From the NCBI GenBank assembly GCA_018817385.1, contig JAHIUA010000073.1, forward strand, positions 1-57,740: a stretch of 57,740 nucleotides of DNA, given 5' to 3'. Shown here piece by piece: positions 27,141 through 37,402 of this stretch. The notes beneath the pieces are model-generated. The model was not told where the DNA came from. It worked only from the letters and a program-made list of their open reading frames with translations, and did not search any database. The DNA comes from Pseudomonadota bacterium. Lineage in GTDB: Bacteria; Desulfobacterota; Desulfobulbia; Desulfobulbales; Desulfocapsaceae. Each line of letters starts with the position of its first letter. Position 1 is the stretch's first letter. A program made the translations under genes and the position numbers.

Positions 27141-27184
27141 ATAACGGCAGAATATATCTTATACAGGTATGGACCTGCCGTTAT
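27141..27184. other. perfect inverted repeat between NifX-like and DUF134 genes
   Basis: ATAACGGCAG at 27141-27150 pairs perfectly with CTGCCGTTAT at 27175-27184 across a 24-base loop. No T-run follows. It could be an operator pair or an RNA hairpin. Confidence 0.4.
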
Positions 27185-27230
27185 TCTCTTAGCCTTGATT
27201 CAGAATTTTTCCCTTTAACCATTGGAAACT

Positions 27231-27518
27231 ATGTCACCAAGACCAAAAAAACTCAGGAATTGTGAAGGTAATTTTTGTGGCCGGGCCTTTAAGCCCACAG
27301 GGACACCACTGTCAAAACTGGAACAGATTGAACTCTTCCGTGATGAAATGGAGGCCCTACGACTCTGTGACATGGATGGCCTGACTCAGGAAGAGGCCGG
27401 CGTCAAAATGGGAGTTTCCCGAGGGACTGTCCAGCGTATTATTACCATTGCCAGGAGAAAGACAGCCGAGGCCTTGACCGAGGGACGGGCTCTTGTGTTT
27501 GTCGAAGATGGTGATTAG
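27231..27518 (+). CDS. DUF134 family putative DNA-binding protein
   Basis: This 95-residue protein starts MSPRPKK, as family members usually start MPRPKK. It has a helix-turn-helix like that of sigma factors (DGLTQEEAGVKMGVSRGTVQRII). DUF134 proteins are presumed regulators, commonly beside NifX-like and Mrp-like genes. The ATG at 27231 is preferred to a TTG at 27222. Its target may be the adjacent NifX-like gene, which is inference. Confidence 0.82.
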   Translation: MSPRPKKLRNCEGNFCGRAFKPTGTPLSKLEQIELFRDEMEALRLCDMDGLTQEEAGVKMGVSRGTVQRIITIARRKTAEALTEGRALVFVEDGD

Positions 27519-27700
27519 GCCGGGCAGTGGACAGATAACCATGGCTCGAGACTGGGCACTTGGCAAGTATATTTATCGTTAACTGAACCGTGTAAAGAGC
27601 TCTTGATTCTCAATACCTGGCACCTTCTCTCCTGGCCAGCAATTGAATCATGTCCCGTTCTGTGAAATCCTCTAGCAAAAATTAGCTAAAGTAAAGCCGC

Positions 27701-29290
27701 TTAGATATTTTCTCTGGTCTTATGAAATTCAATGTCTGGCCACTTCTCCATGAAAAAATTGAGCATCCACTCGTTTTGGGCCAGATAGGTAAGGAAGCCT
27801 TCTGCATCGATGGCAAGGGCAGCCTGGTTCTTCTGTTCAAATTCGGCCAGCCTCTTTTTGTCATTGCAGTGCACCCATCGTGCTGCCTGGAAGTCGATGG
27901 GTTCATAGATAGCTTCAACTCCGTACTCATTTTTTAACCTGGCAACTGTAACCTCAAACTGGAGGATACCCACAGCACCCATAATATAAGAGGAACCAAT
28001 CACGGGGCGAAAGACCTGGATGGCCCCTTCTTCAGCCAGCTGCTGCATGCCCTTCTGTAATTGTTTCATCTTCATTGGGTTCTTGATGAGAACCCGGCGG
28101 AAGTGTTCAGGGGCAAAGTTCGGGATTCCGGTGAATTTCAGTTCTTCTTTTTGGGTAAAGGTATCTCCGATCTTGATGGTCCCATGATTATGGAGGCCAA
28201 TGATGTCTCCTGGCCAGGCCTCTTCCACATTGGCCCGGTCTTGGGCCATGAAGATGGTGGCATTGGCAAGAGTAATCTCTTTTCCGATGCGGTGGTGTTT
28301 CACCTTCATCCCACGGGTAAATTTTCCTGAGCAGATACGGAAAAAGGCTATCCGGTCACGGTGGGCCGGATTCATGTTGGCTTGGATTTTAAAGACAAAT
28401 CCGGAAAAATTTTCCTCTGTGGGCAAAACATCACGACTTTGGGCCTTGCGTATCCCTGGAGGGGGGGCCATTTCCACAAAGCCGTTCAGGAGTTCTCGAA
28501 CCCCGAAGTTGTTGATGGCGGAGCCGAAAAAGACAGGTGTCTGACCTGCACTGAGATAGTGCTCGTATTCAAAAGTGTTTGCTGCTCCTTCCAGAAGCTC
28601 GATATCGTCACGTAAGAGTTGGGCGTCATGACTGGTAAGAATTTCATCCAGGCGTGGATCCGCTAACGATTCAATGGTAATGCCTTCCTGGTCTCGTGTC
28701 CCCTGGCTTGGCGTAAAGAGGTGGATCTGTTTTTTGTAGAGATTGTAAACCCCTTTGAAGGTCTTTCCCATGCCTATGGGCCAGGACATGGGTGTGCACT
28801 CAATCTGCAGCTTGTCTTCGATCTCGGCCAGGATGTCGAGGGGATCCATACCTTCGCGGTCAAGCTTGTTGATGAAGGTGATCAGTGGCGTGTTGCGCAT
28901 GCGGCAGACTTCCATCAGTTTTTCGGTCTGCGACTCTACACCTTTGGCAGAGTCTATGACCATGATGGCCGAATCCACTGCAGTCAGGACTCGGTAGGTA
29001 TCTTCGGAAAAGTCCTGATGGCCAGGGGTATCCAGGAGGTTGACCTCATAGTCCCGATAGGTGAATTTCATCACTGAAGTCGTGACTGAAATGCCGCGTT
29101 CCTGCTCAATGGCCATCCAGTCACTGGTCGCTTTCCGTTCAACCTTGCGTGATTTGACGGCGCCGGCCAAATTGATGGCTCCTCCATAGAGGAGCAGCTT
29201 TTCGGTGAGGGTGGTCTTTCCTGCGTCGGGATGACTGATGATTCCGAAGGTTCGCCGTTTGGCGACTTCTTGGTTCAACTGTTTACTCAT
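27701..29290 (-). CDS. prfC: peptide chain release factor 3
   Basis: This 529-residue GTPase recycles release factors 1 and 2 from the ribosome. Visible motifs are [13 protein letters not shown] (G1), [10 protein letters not shown] (G2), [11 protein letters not shown] (G3) and NKLDREG (G4). The C-terminal part has the RF3-specific AVGILQFEV and [12 protein letters not shown]. The length is standard. Upstream at 29324-29345 lies AGTATAGA-N6-TCTATACT, an inverted repeat that overlaps a possible -10 box. Confidence 0.94.
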   Translation of the reverse strand: MSKQLNQEVAKRRTFGIISHPDAGKTTLTEKLLLYGGAINLAGAVKSRKVERKATSDWMAIEQERGISVTTSVMKFTYRDYEVNLLDTPGHQDFSEDTYRVLTAVDSAIMVIDSAKGVESQTEKLMEVCRMRNTPLITFINKLDREGMDPLDILAEIEDKLQIECTPMSWPIGMGKTFKGVYNLYKKQIHLFTPSQGTRDQEGITIESLADPRLDEILTSHDAQLLRDDIELLEGAANTFEYEHYLSAGQTPVFFGSAINNFGVRELLNGFVEMAPPPGIRKAQSRDVLPTEENFSGFVFKIQANMNPAHRDRIAFFRICSGKFTRGMKVKHHRIGKEITLANATIFMAQDRANVEEAWPGDIIGLHNHGTIKIGDTFTQKEELKFTGIPNFAPEHFRRVLIKNPMKMKQLQKGMQQLAEEGAIQVFRPVIGSSYIMGAVGILQFEVTVARLKNEYGVEAIYEPIDFQAARWVHCNDKKRLAEFEQKNQAALAIDAEGFLTYLAQNEWMLNFFMEKWPDIEFHKTRENI

Positions 29291-29494
29291 ATGAAAAATC
29301 TACTTTAATTTCTAAGGGTATGTAGTATAGAGAATATTCTATACTGATTTGTCAGGGGGCAGACCCAGTGGGGTTCCCCTGTTCTGCAAGCGGTTACCTG
29401 CAGTGCTGGAGAGTTATTATCCGATATTCCCAGACTAAGAACAGGACATCATAGGCGCTTTTGCTGAGAAAGAAAACCAAAAAAAGAGTATGAA

Positions 29495-30565
29495 ATGGAA
29501 ACACGTCGCAGAATTCTTGTTACTGGCGGCTGCGGATTTATCGGGGCAAATTTTGTGCGCCTCCTTTGCCAAGATCATCCGCAGTGGCGGGTCATCAATG
29601 TGGACAAGCTTACCTATGCCGGAAATCTTCAAAATCTGACAGGGATAAAGGAAGGACCCCATTACCGCTTCATCAGGGCTGATATCTGTGATTCTCAGAA
29701 GATGGAAGAACTTTTTGTCGAAGAGCAGATTGATTCGGTAGTCCATTTTGCTGCCGAGTCCCATGTCGATCGTTCCATTACCGGACCTGCTGCCTTTATC
29801 CAGACCAATATTGTCGGTACCTTCAGCCTTCTTGAAGCTGCCAGGAAAAGCTGGCTGGGCGGGTCATGGCAGGGCCAGGATCCCTGCTTTCTCCATGTCA
29901 GTACCGATGAGGTCTACGGTTCTCTGGGGGAGACAGGTCTGTTTACCGAAAAAACCCCCTTTGCTCCTCGTTCTCCCTATTCGGCATCCAAGGCCGCTTC
30001 AGACCACCTGGTCAATGCCTATTTTCACACCTATGATCTGCCCACTCTCATCACCAACTGTTCGAATAATTACGGGCCCTACCAATTCCCGGAAAAACTG
30101 ATTCCCCTTGTTTTTCATAACAGCATGACCGGGAAACCGCTGCCCATTTATGGGGATGGGAAATATGTCCGGGACTGGCTCTATGTCAAGGACCATTGCC
30201 AGGCCATAGTCGAGGTCCTGGTCAAGGGAAAGGTCGGGCAGTCGTATAATATCGGCGGCAACAACGAGAAAGAGAATCTGGAGGTGGTCACCCTGATCTG
30301 TGACACCCTGGATCGAAAAATCGGATTGGCCGCATCAGGTGCCCCCAGGCGTTCTCTGATTACCTTTGTCAAGGATAGGCTGGGGCATGACCGGCGTTAT
30401 GCCATTGATGCATCCTGCATCAAGGAAGAGCTGGGCTGGCAACCCAAGGTCACCTTTGAGCAGGGAATCGAAAAGACCGTTGACTGGTATCTGGCTCATC
30501 AGGGATGGGTGGAGTCGGTAATTGACGGTTCGTATCGTGAATATTATGAAAAGATGTACGGATAG
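29495..30565 (+). CDS. rfbB: dTDP-glucose 4,6-dehydratase
   Basis: This 356-residue short-chain dehydrogenase-type enzyme converts dTDP-glucose to dTDP-4-keto-6-deoxyglucose with bound NAD. GGCGFIGANF (Rossmann), STDEVYGSLG and YSASKAASDH (Tyr and Lys of the active site) are present. rfbC follows 37 bp later. The dTDP-rhamnose genes rfbA and rfbD are not in the window, so the pathway is completed elsewhere or makes another sugar. Confidence 0.93.
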   Translation: METRRRILVTGGCGFIGANFVRLLCQDHPQWRVINVDKLTYAGNLQNLTGIKEGPHYRFIRADICDSQKMEELFVEEQIDSVVHFAAESHVDRSITGPAAFIQTNIVGTFSLLEAARKSWLGGSWQGQDPCFLHVSTDEVYGSLGETGLFTEKTPFAPRSPYSASKAASDHLVNAYFHTYDLPTLITNCSNNYGPYQFPEKLIPLVFHNSMTGKPLPIYGDGKYVRDWLYVKDHCQAIVEVLVKGKVGQSYNIGGNNEKENLEVVTLICDTLDRKIGLAASGAPRRSLITFVKDRLGHDRRYAIDASCIKEELGWQPKVTFEQGIEKTVDWYLAHQGWVESVIDGSYREYYEKMYG

Positions 30566-30601
30566 TCCTATCCGTTTTATGGCCTTACATACAGTGCAAG
30601 C

Positions 30602-31147
30602 ATGAAAATTAGCGCAACTGCAATTCCGGATGTCCTCCTCATAGAACCCACCGTATTCGGAGACGAACGGGGATTTTTCTTTGAGAGTTATAACGAGAGG
30701 GTGTGGCAGGAGGTGACCGGTCTGGCGACCAGGTTTGTTCAGGATAACCACTCCCGTTCTCTTGCCGGGGTCTTGCGCGGCATTCATTACCAGATCAAGC
30801 AGCCCCAGGGGAAGATGGTACGGGTGGTGAGCGGTGAGGTCTTTGATGTGGCCGTGGATCTGCGCCGGAGTTCACCAACCTGTGGACAGTGGGTGGGCGA
30901 GAGGCTCAGTGCTCAGAATAAAAAATGTCTCTGGGTGCCGGAAGGGTTCGGGCATGGCTTTCTCGTCCTCTCCGAAGTGGCCGAGTTTCTCTATCGAACC
31001 ACTGATTTCTGGGCCCCGGAACATGAACGCTGTATTATCTGGAACGATCCCGACATCGGCATCCAGTGGCCCCTGGTCGGGCAGCCGATCCTCTCGGAAA
31101 AAGATAGCCGGGGAGTGTTGCTGTGCGAGGCTGAGCTCTATGAGTAG
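30602..31147 (+). CDS. rfbC: dTDP-4-dehydrorhamnose 3,5-epimerase
   Basis: This 181-residue cupin-fold epimerase works right after RfbB. The catalytic His lies in GIHYQIKQPQGKMVRVV, and the Tyr/Asp region in GFGHGFLVLSE with FLYRTTDFW. Length and order match the family. The ribosome site is weak, and coupling to rfbB is likely. O-antigen or other surface glycan synthesis is the usual role. Confidence 0.93.
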   Translation: MKISATAIPDVLLIEPTVFGDERGFFFESYNERVWQEVTGLATRFVQDNHSRSLAGVLRGIHYQIKQPQGKMVRVVSGEVFDVAVDLRRSSPTCGQWVGERLSAQNKKCLWVPEGFGHGFLVLSEVAEFLYRTTDFWAPEHERCIIWNDPDIGIQWPLVGQPILSEKDSRGVLLCEAELYE

Positions 31148-31388
31148 TTCTTTCCCCCTCTGTCCTCTCTTCCTGGAGGCAATATTTTTTTAGCAGTGTT
31201 AGCCGCCCTCTGTCACCTTCTATCTGACCAGCTTCCTTGCTGGTTGTGAGCATCCATCCTCCCTTTGTCAAAAAAAGTCTGCACCTGCTCTGGTTCTTAA
31301 TTTTTCGAGATGCTATACTCAAAGGAACCTATCAGAGAAAATGAGTCAAACGTTTCATCTCTGAAGCCATGGTGAGACAGGAGAAGAT

Positions 31389-32675
31389 ATGGACTCTATT
31401 TTTGCAGATGCCCAAAAGAGACTGGTAGAAGTCTTTCGTCATATTGATTTGACCGATGATGTCCGGGAAAAATTAAAACACCCTAAGTTGTCGCTCTGTG
31501 TCAGTATTCCGGTACGAATGGATAATGGCCACCTCAGGGTATTTACAGGCTATCGGGTTCAGTTTGATGACACTCGAGGGCCAACAAAAGGCGGCATCCG
31601 CTATCATCCTGATGTTTCCCTGGATGAAGTAACATCGCTCAGCTTCTGGATGACCATAAAATGTGCGGTTATGAATCTTCCCTTTGGGGGTGCCAAAGGT
31701 GGTGTCAGTGTCAATCCGAAGGATTTGTCCCGCCTGGAACTGGAAAGGCTTTCGCGGAGTTATATAAGAGCCATTGCAGATATCATTGGTCCGCAACGAG
31801 ATATTCCCGCTCCGGACGTCTACACCAATGCCACGGTTATGGGCTGGATGGCGGATGAATATTACCAGATTAAACGACAACAGTTGCCAGGGGTTATCAC
31901 CGGAAAACCTATACACCTCAATGGCTCTCTGGGGCGTGATAGTGCCACCGGCAGAGGCGCTTTACATGTTTTGCAGCAGTGGGTTGAGCGCCATGATCTT
32001 CATGCAGAAAAAATGACTCTTGCCGTCCAGGGTTTTGGCAACGCCGGCTATCATTTTTCCCGTTTAGCCCATGAAGCGGGTTTTAAGGTGGTGGCAATTT
32101 CCGATTCCCGGGGAGCAATCTTTTCAGAAGAGGGTTTGGACCCGCAAAAAGTCATGGACCACAAGGAGCAGAAAAAAGATCTGCGAACCATGCTCTACTG
32201 CGACGGCTCCGTATGCGACTTACAGCGCTATAAAAAACTCAGTGGTCGTGAATTGCTGGAACTGGATGTGGACGTTCTGGTCCTGGCAGCCCTGGAAAAT
32301 CAGGTTGATAAAGACAATGCCGGCAACATCAAGGCCAGGCAGCTTCTTGAAATAGCGAATGGGCCGGTGACATCGGAAGCTGACGTCCTCCTGGCGAAAA
32401 GAGGCATCACGGTATTACCCGATGTGTTAGTCAATGCCGGTGGGGTGACAGTCAGTTATTTTGAATGGGTGCAAAACAGGGCCGGGTTCTATTGGGACGA
32501 AAACAAGGTGAATTCACGTCTTAAGGAGACCATGGTCAGAGAGGCAAGGACCATTTTTGATCTGGCGGAGGAGAAACACATATCACTCCGTACTGCGGCC
32601 TACCTGCAAGGAGTCAAACGTATTGCCGGGGCAATTACCCAGCAAGGGACACATGAATATTTTCAGAATACCTGA
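31389..32675 (+). CDS. Glu/Leu/Phe/Val dehydrogenase family, probable glutamate dehydrogenase
   Basis: This 428-residue protein has the substrate-binding PFGGAKGGV stretch and the catalytic Asp region DIPAPDVYTNATVMGW. The nucleotide-binding domain has GFGNAGYHFSRLAHEAG, with GxGNxG typical of this family. It interconverts glutamate and 2-oxoglutarate with ammonia, and NAD or NADP preference cannot be settled by eye. AGGAGAAG precedes the ATG. TATACT at about 31313 may be the -10 box of its own promoter. Confidence 0.88.
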   Translation: MDSIFADAQKRLVEVFRHIDLTDDVREKLKHPKLSLCVSIPVRMDNGHLRVFTGYRVQFDDTRGPTKGGIRYHPDVSLDEVTSLSFWMTIKCAVMNLPFGGAKGGVSVNPKDLSRLELERLSRSYIRAIADIIGPQRDIPAPDVYTNATVMGWMADEYYQIKRQQLPGVITGKPIHLNGSLGRDSATGRGALHVLQQWVERHDLHAEKMTLAVQGFGNAGYHFSRLAHEAGFKVVAISDSRGAIFSEEGLDPQKVMDHKEQKKDLRTMLYCDGSVCDLQRYKKLSGRELLELDVDVLVLAALENQVDKDNAGNIKARQLLEIANGPVTSEADVLLAKRGITVLPDVLVNAGGVTVSYFEWVQNRAGFYWDENKVNSRLKETMVREARTIFDLAEEKHISLRTAAYLQGVKRIAGAITQQGTHEYFQNT

Positions 32676-32729
32676 TGTCCCTCGCAGAGGATAGAGAGTA
32701 ACTCTAATCAAACCAGGCCTTCTTGCCCC

Positions 32730-32927
32730 CTATCTTCTGTTTAGATTGCACTCTTTGGTCTGGGTCATTACCTGAGACAGGTGCTGAAAAAAGAGCTGAG
32801 TCGCCTCATCATCAGGGAGGCGACTCAGCCGTTCCTCATACAGGGTGAAGAGTTTGGTCAGCACATGGGGGACATCCTCTTCTTCGAGGTCGCCCATGGC
32901 TTCCCAGAGCTCATTGGTATTGATCAT
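32730..32927 (-). CDS. small hypothetical acidic protein
   Basis: This 65-residue protein, with ELWEAMGDLEEEDVPHVLTKLF, is helical and acidic. It has no cysteine or membrane segment. It sits 84 bp downstream of the RNB exoribonuclease gene in the same direction. I do not recognise the family, though its composition is that of a real small protein. Confidence 0.5.
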   Translation of the reverse strand: MINTNELWEAMGDLEEEDVPHVLTKLFTLYEERLSRLPDDEATQLFFQHLSQVMTQTKECNLNRR

Positions 32928-33011
32928 TTTCTCTGATTTCCTCTCAGGGGGGATGTCTTCCGGTTCCTCATGAAAAGGGAAGCGCTTTTTGATCTTGGCC
33001 CAGCTGATTGC

Positions 33012-35012
33012 TCACCAGTCAAAATGGATTGTATTATCCAGCGGATTCACCCGCTCTACTTTGATTGTTTCCCGGTTTCCAGGTTTAGGGCGTTCCCCTG
33101 GAGGGGTGGGGAGATCTATGCCCATGAGGATATCGGTAAGGAGAAGGAATACCCGCTTGGGACCGGATTCTATGACCAGCGCATTGAGCGGAAGTCCCTT
33201 TCTGGCCTCGAGATATTTGAGTAGCCAGTAGTGTTGGCGCTGCTGGCGGATATTGTTTGCCCGGGTCACGGTTCTGCTGATGACTGCAGTGAAATCTTTA
33301 CACATCTCCTCGGTAAAACGGATTTCTTCTCTGCGAACCAGGGAATGGATTTGATGCTGCATGACGAGGTCCAGCAGGCGACGGATGGGCGATGTTACCG
33401 TGGTGTATTGTTCTACTCCGAGGCCGCTGTGGGCCTTGGCTTCAATAAGTAATTCCCCCCTGGAAAGTAGTTTTCTCTGTTTGCTGTTGAGGAATAAATC
33501 ATTATCCAGACCGTGGACGACCCTCTTTTTGGGCGGCTTCTGGGCACGAAAGAGTCCGGGAGCCATCCTGTCTGCCACAAATCGAGCTGCCTCGGTATTG
33601 GTCAGGATCATCATTTCCGACACCAGAGTGCGGGCCGGTGTATCGGTATCAGAGAGGTTGACCTGTACCCTGCCTCCGTTATGGATATGGATGTTGACAT
33701 CAGGAAAGGGGAGGAGCAGGGCCCCGGCATTCAGACGTTTGTTGCGTAGTTTGATGCGCAGGTCATTGAGGATGGTCAGTTCTGGATCTTTGTCGATGAT
33801 GGAATCGGCCTCATCATAGGTGAGTCGTCTGGCTACCTTGATGATAGAGGGGGATATACGAACGCGCAGAACCTCAGCCTCTTTCGAGAGTAGAATCATA
33901 AAGCTGAGTGCTGCCCGGAGTTCGCCCTGGATGAGACTGCATATTCCCTGGGAGAGATGGCGCGGCAGCATGGGGATCTGGCCTTCCGGGAAATAGATGG
34001 ATGTGCCGCGCTGGAGAGCTTCTCGAAAAAGAGGATCTTCCGGCTGGACATAATGGGCCACGTCCGAAATATGTATTCCTACCAGGTAGTTTCCGTCTTC
34101 TTCTTCAACGGACAGGGCATCGTCAAAGTCCAAAGTGGAAGCCCCGTCAATGGTCATGGGGCGCAGGTGGGTAAGGTCTTTTCGTACCGGATCGTGGAAG
34201 AGTTTGCCAACTCCTTGCTGGAGGAGCATTTCCGCCTGTTGGATAGCGAGCAGAGGGAATACCACCGGCTGTTCATTGCGGAGCAGGGGGATGTTTTCAT
34301 TGAGATCCCAGACTCCGGCCTTGACCAGGAGGTGGAATGGGTCATGGGGCCTGTTGAAGCCTGCCGTCTTCAAGATTTGCCTGGCAATATCGGCCTGGGG
34401 AGAATCTGTGCCAAAGAGATAAAAATGGCGGATGATAGTCAGACATTCTTCCTGCTGGGCATTGTCAAGAATACCTTTTTTTTCTCCCTTGTCGATTTCT
34501 TGGAGAAATTCCGCACCAGTCATGATCAGGGTCTGGGTTTGCGCCTCTTTTTCCCGTTGCCGGCGAATTTGTTCAATCTGTTCTGGTGAGTGGGCCAACA
34601 CCTTGTTTTCTTTGTATTTAAAAAAGAGGCGGTCGACGAAAACAGAACGAAGAAAGGCAGAAACAATGTCGTCATCGGCATCTTTGCCAAAAACCAGTTC
34701 GGCAAGAAAGGTTGGAAAAAAGCTGTTAACAGGTTCGTCTGCAGTGAGTTCCCATATCTCCTGGAGGTCAATCTTCTCCATGAGTTTGCTTCGGATTTCA
34801 GCTGTTTCCTGGAGTTGTCGGACGAGTACTTCGCGTGGAGCATCCAGCTGATGCGTTTGTTCGGAACAGTGTACTACTCGGGATAGCGGCAGGTTCATTT
34901 CTCTGCCGTTCTGGTTTATCAGATGAAGCCGTTTACCCTGTGCGCCGATGACATAGGCACAGATAAATTTTCCTCCATCCAGATATTCTATGAGTTTCCC
35001 TGGTACTGTCAT
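33012..35012 (-). CDS. RNase II/R family exoribonuclease (RNB domain)
   Basis: This 666-residue protein has an RNB catalytic domain with DGASTLDFDDALSVE, where the aspartates bind magnesium, plus PRHLSQGICSL and the TSPIRRLLDLVMQ motif. It degrades RNA 3' to 5'. The N-terminal part is unlike the two cold-shock domains of E. coli RNase R, so it belongs to a divergent subgroup. The ATG at 35012 is chosen because AGGA lies six bases before it; the frame runs on to 35183 with unlikely sequence. era is divergent. Confidence 0.85.
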   Translation of the reverse strand: MTVPGKLIEYLDGGKFICAYVIGAQGKRLHLINQNGREMNLPLSRVVHCSEQTHQLDAPREVLVRQLQETAEIRSKLMEKIDLQEIWELTADEPVNSFFPTFLAELVFGKDADDDIVSAFLRSVFVDRLFFKYKENKVLAHSPEQIEQIRRQREKEAQTQTLIMTGAEFLQEIDKGEKKGILDNAQQEECLTIIRHFYLFGTDSPQADIARQILKTAGFNRPHDPFHLLVKAGVWDLNENIPLLRNEQPVVFPLLAIQQAEMLLQQGVGKLFHDPVRKDLTHLRPMTIDGASTLDFDDALSVEEEDGNYLVGIHISDVAHYVQPEDPLFREALQRGTSIYFPEGQIPMLPRHLSQGICSLIQGELRAALSFMILLSKEAEVLRVRISPSIIKVARRLTYDEADSIIDKDPELTILNDLRIKLRNKRLNAGALLLPFPDVNIHIHNGGRVQVNLSDTDTPARTLVSEMMILTNTEAARFVADRMAPGLFRAQKPPKKRVVHGLDNDLFLNSKQRKLLSRGELLIEAKAHSGLGVEQYTTVTSPIRRLLDLVMQHQIHSLVRREEIRFTEEMCKDFTAVISRTVTRANNIRQQRQHYWLLKYLEARKGLPLNALVIESGPKRVFLLLTDILMGIDLPTPPGERPKPGNRETIKVERVNPLDNTIHFDW

Positions 35013-35287
35013 TGACAATCCTGTGCAGCCGGGTGATTGGCTGCATACCTGCTCCTTTGCTGAAAATGGTGCCGTTCTCTGGATAAGTTTGTTATAGTCG
35101 CAGAGAAGGCAGAAGCCAAATACTATAGTGTGCTTTTTTGTTTTGAGCACATGTATTTTTCGAAACACTCGTAAAAAATTCAATTCGCAACAATGAAGTG
35201 GGAAAAGTTTTTTTCACCTGAAAGGGTATAAAGACGACCTTAGCAGTTTTTATAAAAACAACATTTTTTGAGAAGAGGAGTAACCTA

Positions 35288-36211
35288 TTGAATGAGATGG
35301 ATTTCCTAAAAGAAAGTGTGCGCTCTGGAATGGTCGCCATTGTTGGTCCTCCAAACGCCGGTAAGTCGACTCTGATGAACCATCTCCTTGGCCAGAAGAT
35401 ATCCATTGTCAGTCATAAGCCTCAGACAACCAGGAATCGTATCCTCGGTATTGTTAACGGAGAGGACTATCAAATCGTTCTCCTTGACACCCCTGGACTT
35501 CACAAGGCTCGGCAGCCCTTGAACCGGGAGATGGTACGGATCGCCATGGAAAGTTTGAGTGAGGTTGATGTCGTTCTCTATCTGATCGATGTCTCTCTGC
35601 CGCTTCCGGAAAAAGAGAAAGAGGGAGCGGACAGGGAGATGGTAGAGCGGATGGATGGGATTCAGGCACCTGTTATCTTGCTCTTGAACAAGGTGGATCT
35701 TGTGGAAAAAGAGAAGCTGCTGCCCATGATAAAACGCTATTCTGAGCTGTATCCCTTCCACGGGGTCCTCCCGGTTTCTGCATTAACGGGAGATGGGGCC
35801 GATCACCTTGTTCAAGAAGTATTGAATCTTCTTCCCCTGGGGCCTCGTTACTTTCCTGAAGATATGCCCACTGATGTCAGTGAACGATTTCTTGTCACTG
35901 AAATTGTCAGAGAAAAGGTCTTCCTCCTGACCGGTCAGGAGATTCCCTATTCCTGTGCCGTAGTTGTTGAATCCTTTCAGGAAGATACTGTAAAACAGAT
36001 GTCGACGATCCATGCCACCATTATCCTGGAAAGAGCCTCGCAAAAGGGTATTGTGATAGGCAAGGGAGGGAGTAAACTGAAGAGTATCGGTATTGCTGCC
36101 CGCAAAGATATAGAAAAAATGCTGGGCCAGAAGGTCCTTTTGAAGCTCTGGGTTAAGGTCAAAAAAAATTGGTCAAAGGATGAACGTTTTTTGAAAGAGC
36201 TTGGATTCTAA
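35288..36211 (+). CDS. era: GTPase Era, ribosome assembly factor
   Basis: This 307-residue protein has G1 GPPNAGKST, G2 KPQTTRNR, G3 DTPG, G4 NKVD and a C-terminal KH domain (IVIGKGGSKLKSIG) that binds the 3' end of 16S rRNA. The start appears to be a TTG at 35288: GAGGAG lies eight bases before it, whereas the ATG at 35297 is 17 bases from that site. The length is normal. Confidence 0.94.
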   Translation: MNEMDFLKESVRSGMVAIVGPPNAGKSTLMNHLLGQKISIVSHKPQTTRNRILGIVNGEDYQIVLLDTPGLHKARQPLNREMVRIAMESLSEVDVVLYLIDVSLPLPEKEKEGADREMVERMDGIQAPVILLLNKVDLVEKEKLLPMIKRYSELYPFHGVLPVSALTGDGADHLVQEVLNLLPLGPRYFPEDMPTDVSERFLVTEIVREKVFLLTGQEIPYSCAVVVESFQEDTVKQMSTIHATIILERASQKGIVIGKGGSKLKSIGIAARKDIEKMLGQKVLLKLWVKVKKNWSKDERFLKELGF

Positions 36212-36367
36212 AGGGCTCTTTACAAGAAGGCGCGGCAGGCCTGGATTTCAAAAAACAGGGTGGATACGTCTATTTCGGCATGGGCACGAGTTCCTTGTTG
36301 AAAACAAATGCCTGGTTCTCAAGATCTTTTGTTCGTTGAGAAATAATAAAAAATGCGGAGGAGAGAG

Positions 36368-37267
36368 ATGACTGAAATCATAGAGAAAGGGACAGCGAAA
36401 AGAATGCAAAGAAGGTGCTGGTCTATTTTTCTGTCACTTGTTATCTCTCTCAGTCTGGTCACACCTGTACTGGCGGTGGATTGTCAGGCCATAAAAAAGG
36501 GAATTCAGGCCGAAAAAAATCTTGCCAAGAGACGAGTGTTGGTGGCGGACGCTATTCTCCAGTGTCCCGACGACCCCGTCCTCAATTATAAGTATGGACT
36601 CAGTCTGGAGCGCTTCAGAAAATATGATAAGGCCCTGGAATACTATCAGAAGGCCGTTCTCCTTGATCCGAAAATGGGAAAGGCATATGCCGGAATGGGA
36701 GACATCTATATCTATCTTGGCTTAGTCGACGAATCCATTAAGGCCTATCAACAAGCTGTAGAACTTATTCCGGCGGATGACCGTTTTGCCGGCAAGCTGG
36801 CCCGGTTGCAAATAAAAAAGAAGGCCCTGGAAGGGGAAGTGCTGACCAGTGGCGAGTTCATCAGGGTCATGGATAACAGGGGGAAGATCTCTGCCAATAC
36901 TCCCTTGCTTCTGAGTGGACCGGCATTGCAGTACCGGATTGCCTTTGTGGTTAACAGTGATGTCTTGTTGGCCAAAGGGATCAGCCAGATCGCTGCCGTT
37001 GGCAAGGCCATGCAGAATGATGCCATAAAACATGTCCGTTTCGAGATTTCGACCCATGTGGATACATCCGATTCTTCTCTCGATGCCATGGAAGAATCGA
37101 AGAAGCGGGCAGAGATGATTAAAGAACAGTTGGTGACAAATTTTCAGATCGACCCAAAACGACTTGAAATTCGTTGGCATGGAGACTCCCAAGCCATAGA
37201 AACTGATAAGTTTGGAGAAGACTGGCCACTCAATCAGCGGGTGGAGTTCAGGAGGATCAATGAATAG
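36368..37267 (+). CDS. exported TPR plus OmpA-like domain protein
   Basis: This 299-residue protein has a signal peptide (hydrophobic core FLSLVISLSLVTPVLA, cleavage near AVDC). Three TPR-like units follow at about residues 45-150 (NYKYGLSLERFRKYDKALEYYQKAV, AYAGMGDIYIYLGLVDESIKAYQ), then a C-terminal OmpA-like peptidoglycan-binding domain (about 185-299) with VRFEISTHVDTSDS and LNQRVEFRRI. The ATG at 36368 has GGAGGAG just upstream; an ATG at 36353 is also open. A role in envelope scaffolding is likely. It is not in an obvious operon. Confidence 0.78.
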   Translation: MTEIIEKGTAKRMQRRCWSIFLSLVISLSLVTPVLAVDCQAIKKGIQAEKNLAKRRVLVADAILQCPDDPVLNYKYGLSLERFRKYDKALEYYQKAVLLDPKMGKAYAGMGDIYIYLGLVDESIKAYQQAVELIPADDRFAGKLARLQIKKKALEGEVLTSGEFIRVMDNRGKISANTPLLLSGPALQYRIAFVVNSDVLLAKGISQIAAVGKAMQNDAIKHVRFEISTHVDTSDSSLDAMEESKKRAEMIKEQLVTNFQIDPKRLEIRWHGDSQAIETDKFGEDWPLNQRVEFRRINE

Positions 37268-37279
37268 ACGCCAATAAAT

Positions 37280-37302
37280 GCTTCAGCCGGTGAAGCTTTC
37301 CT
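37280..37302 (+). terminator. weak intrinsic terminator
   Basis: GCTTCA and TGAAGC pair around GCCGG and are followed by TTTCCTT, just after the TPR-OmpA gene. Confidence 0.4.
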
Positions 37303-37402
37303 TGAGAAGAAAGAGCATAAGCAAGGGGAGAGATGGTCTCCTGTCCGTTATTGGCTTTCGAGTGCTTGCCTTGAAACACTGTTGGCGTGGTGTGGTTGCC
37401 AA

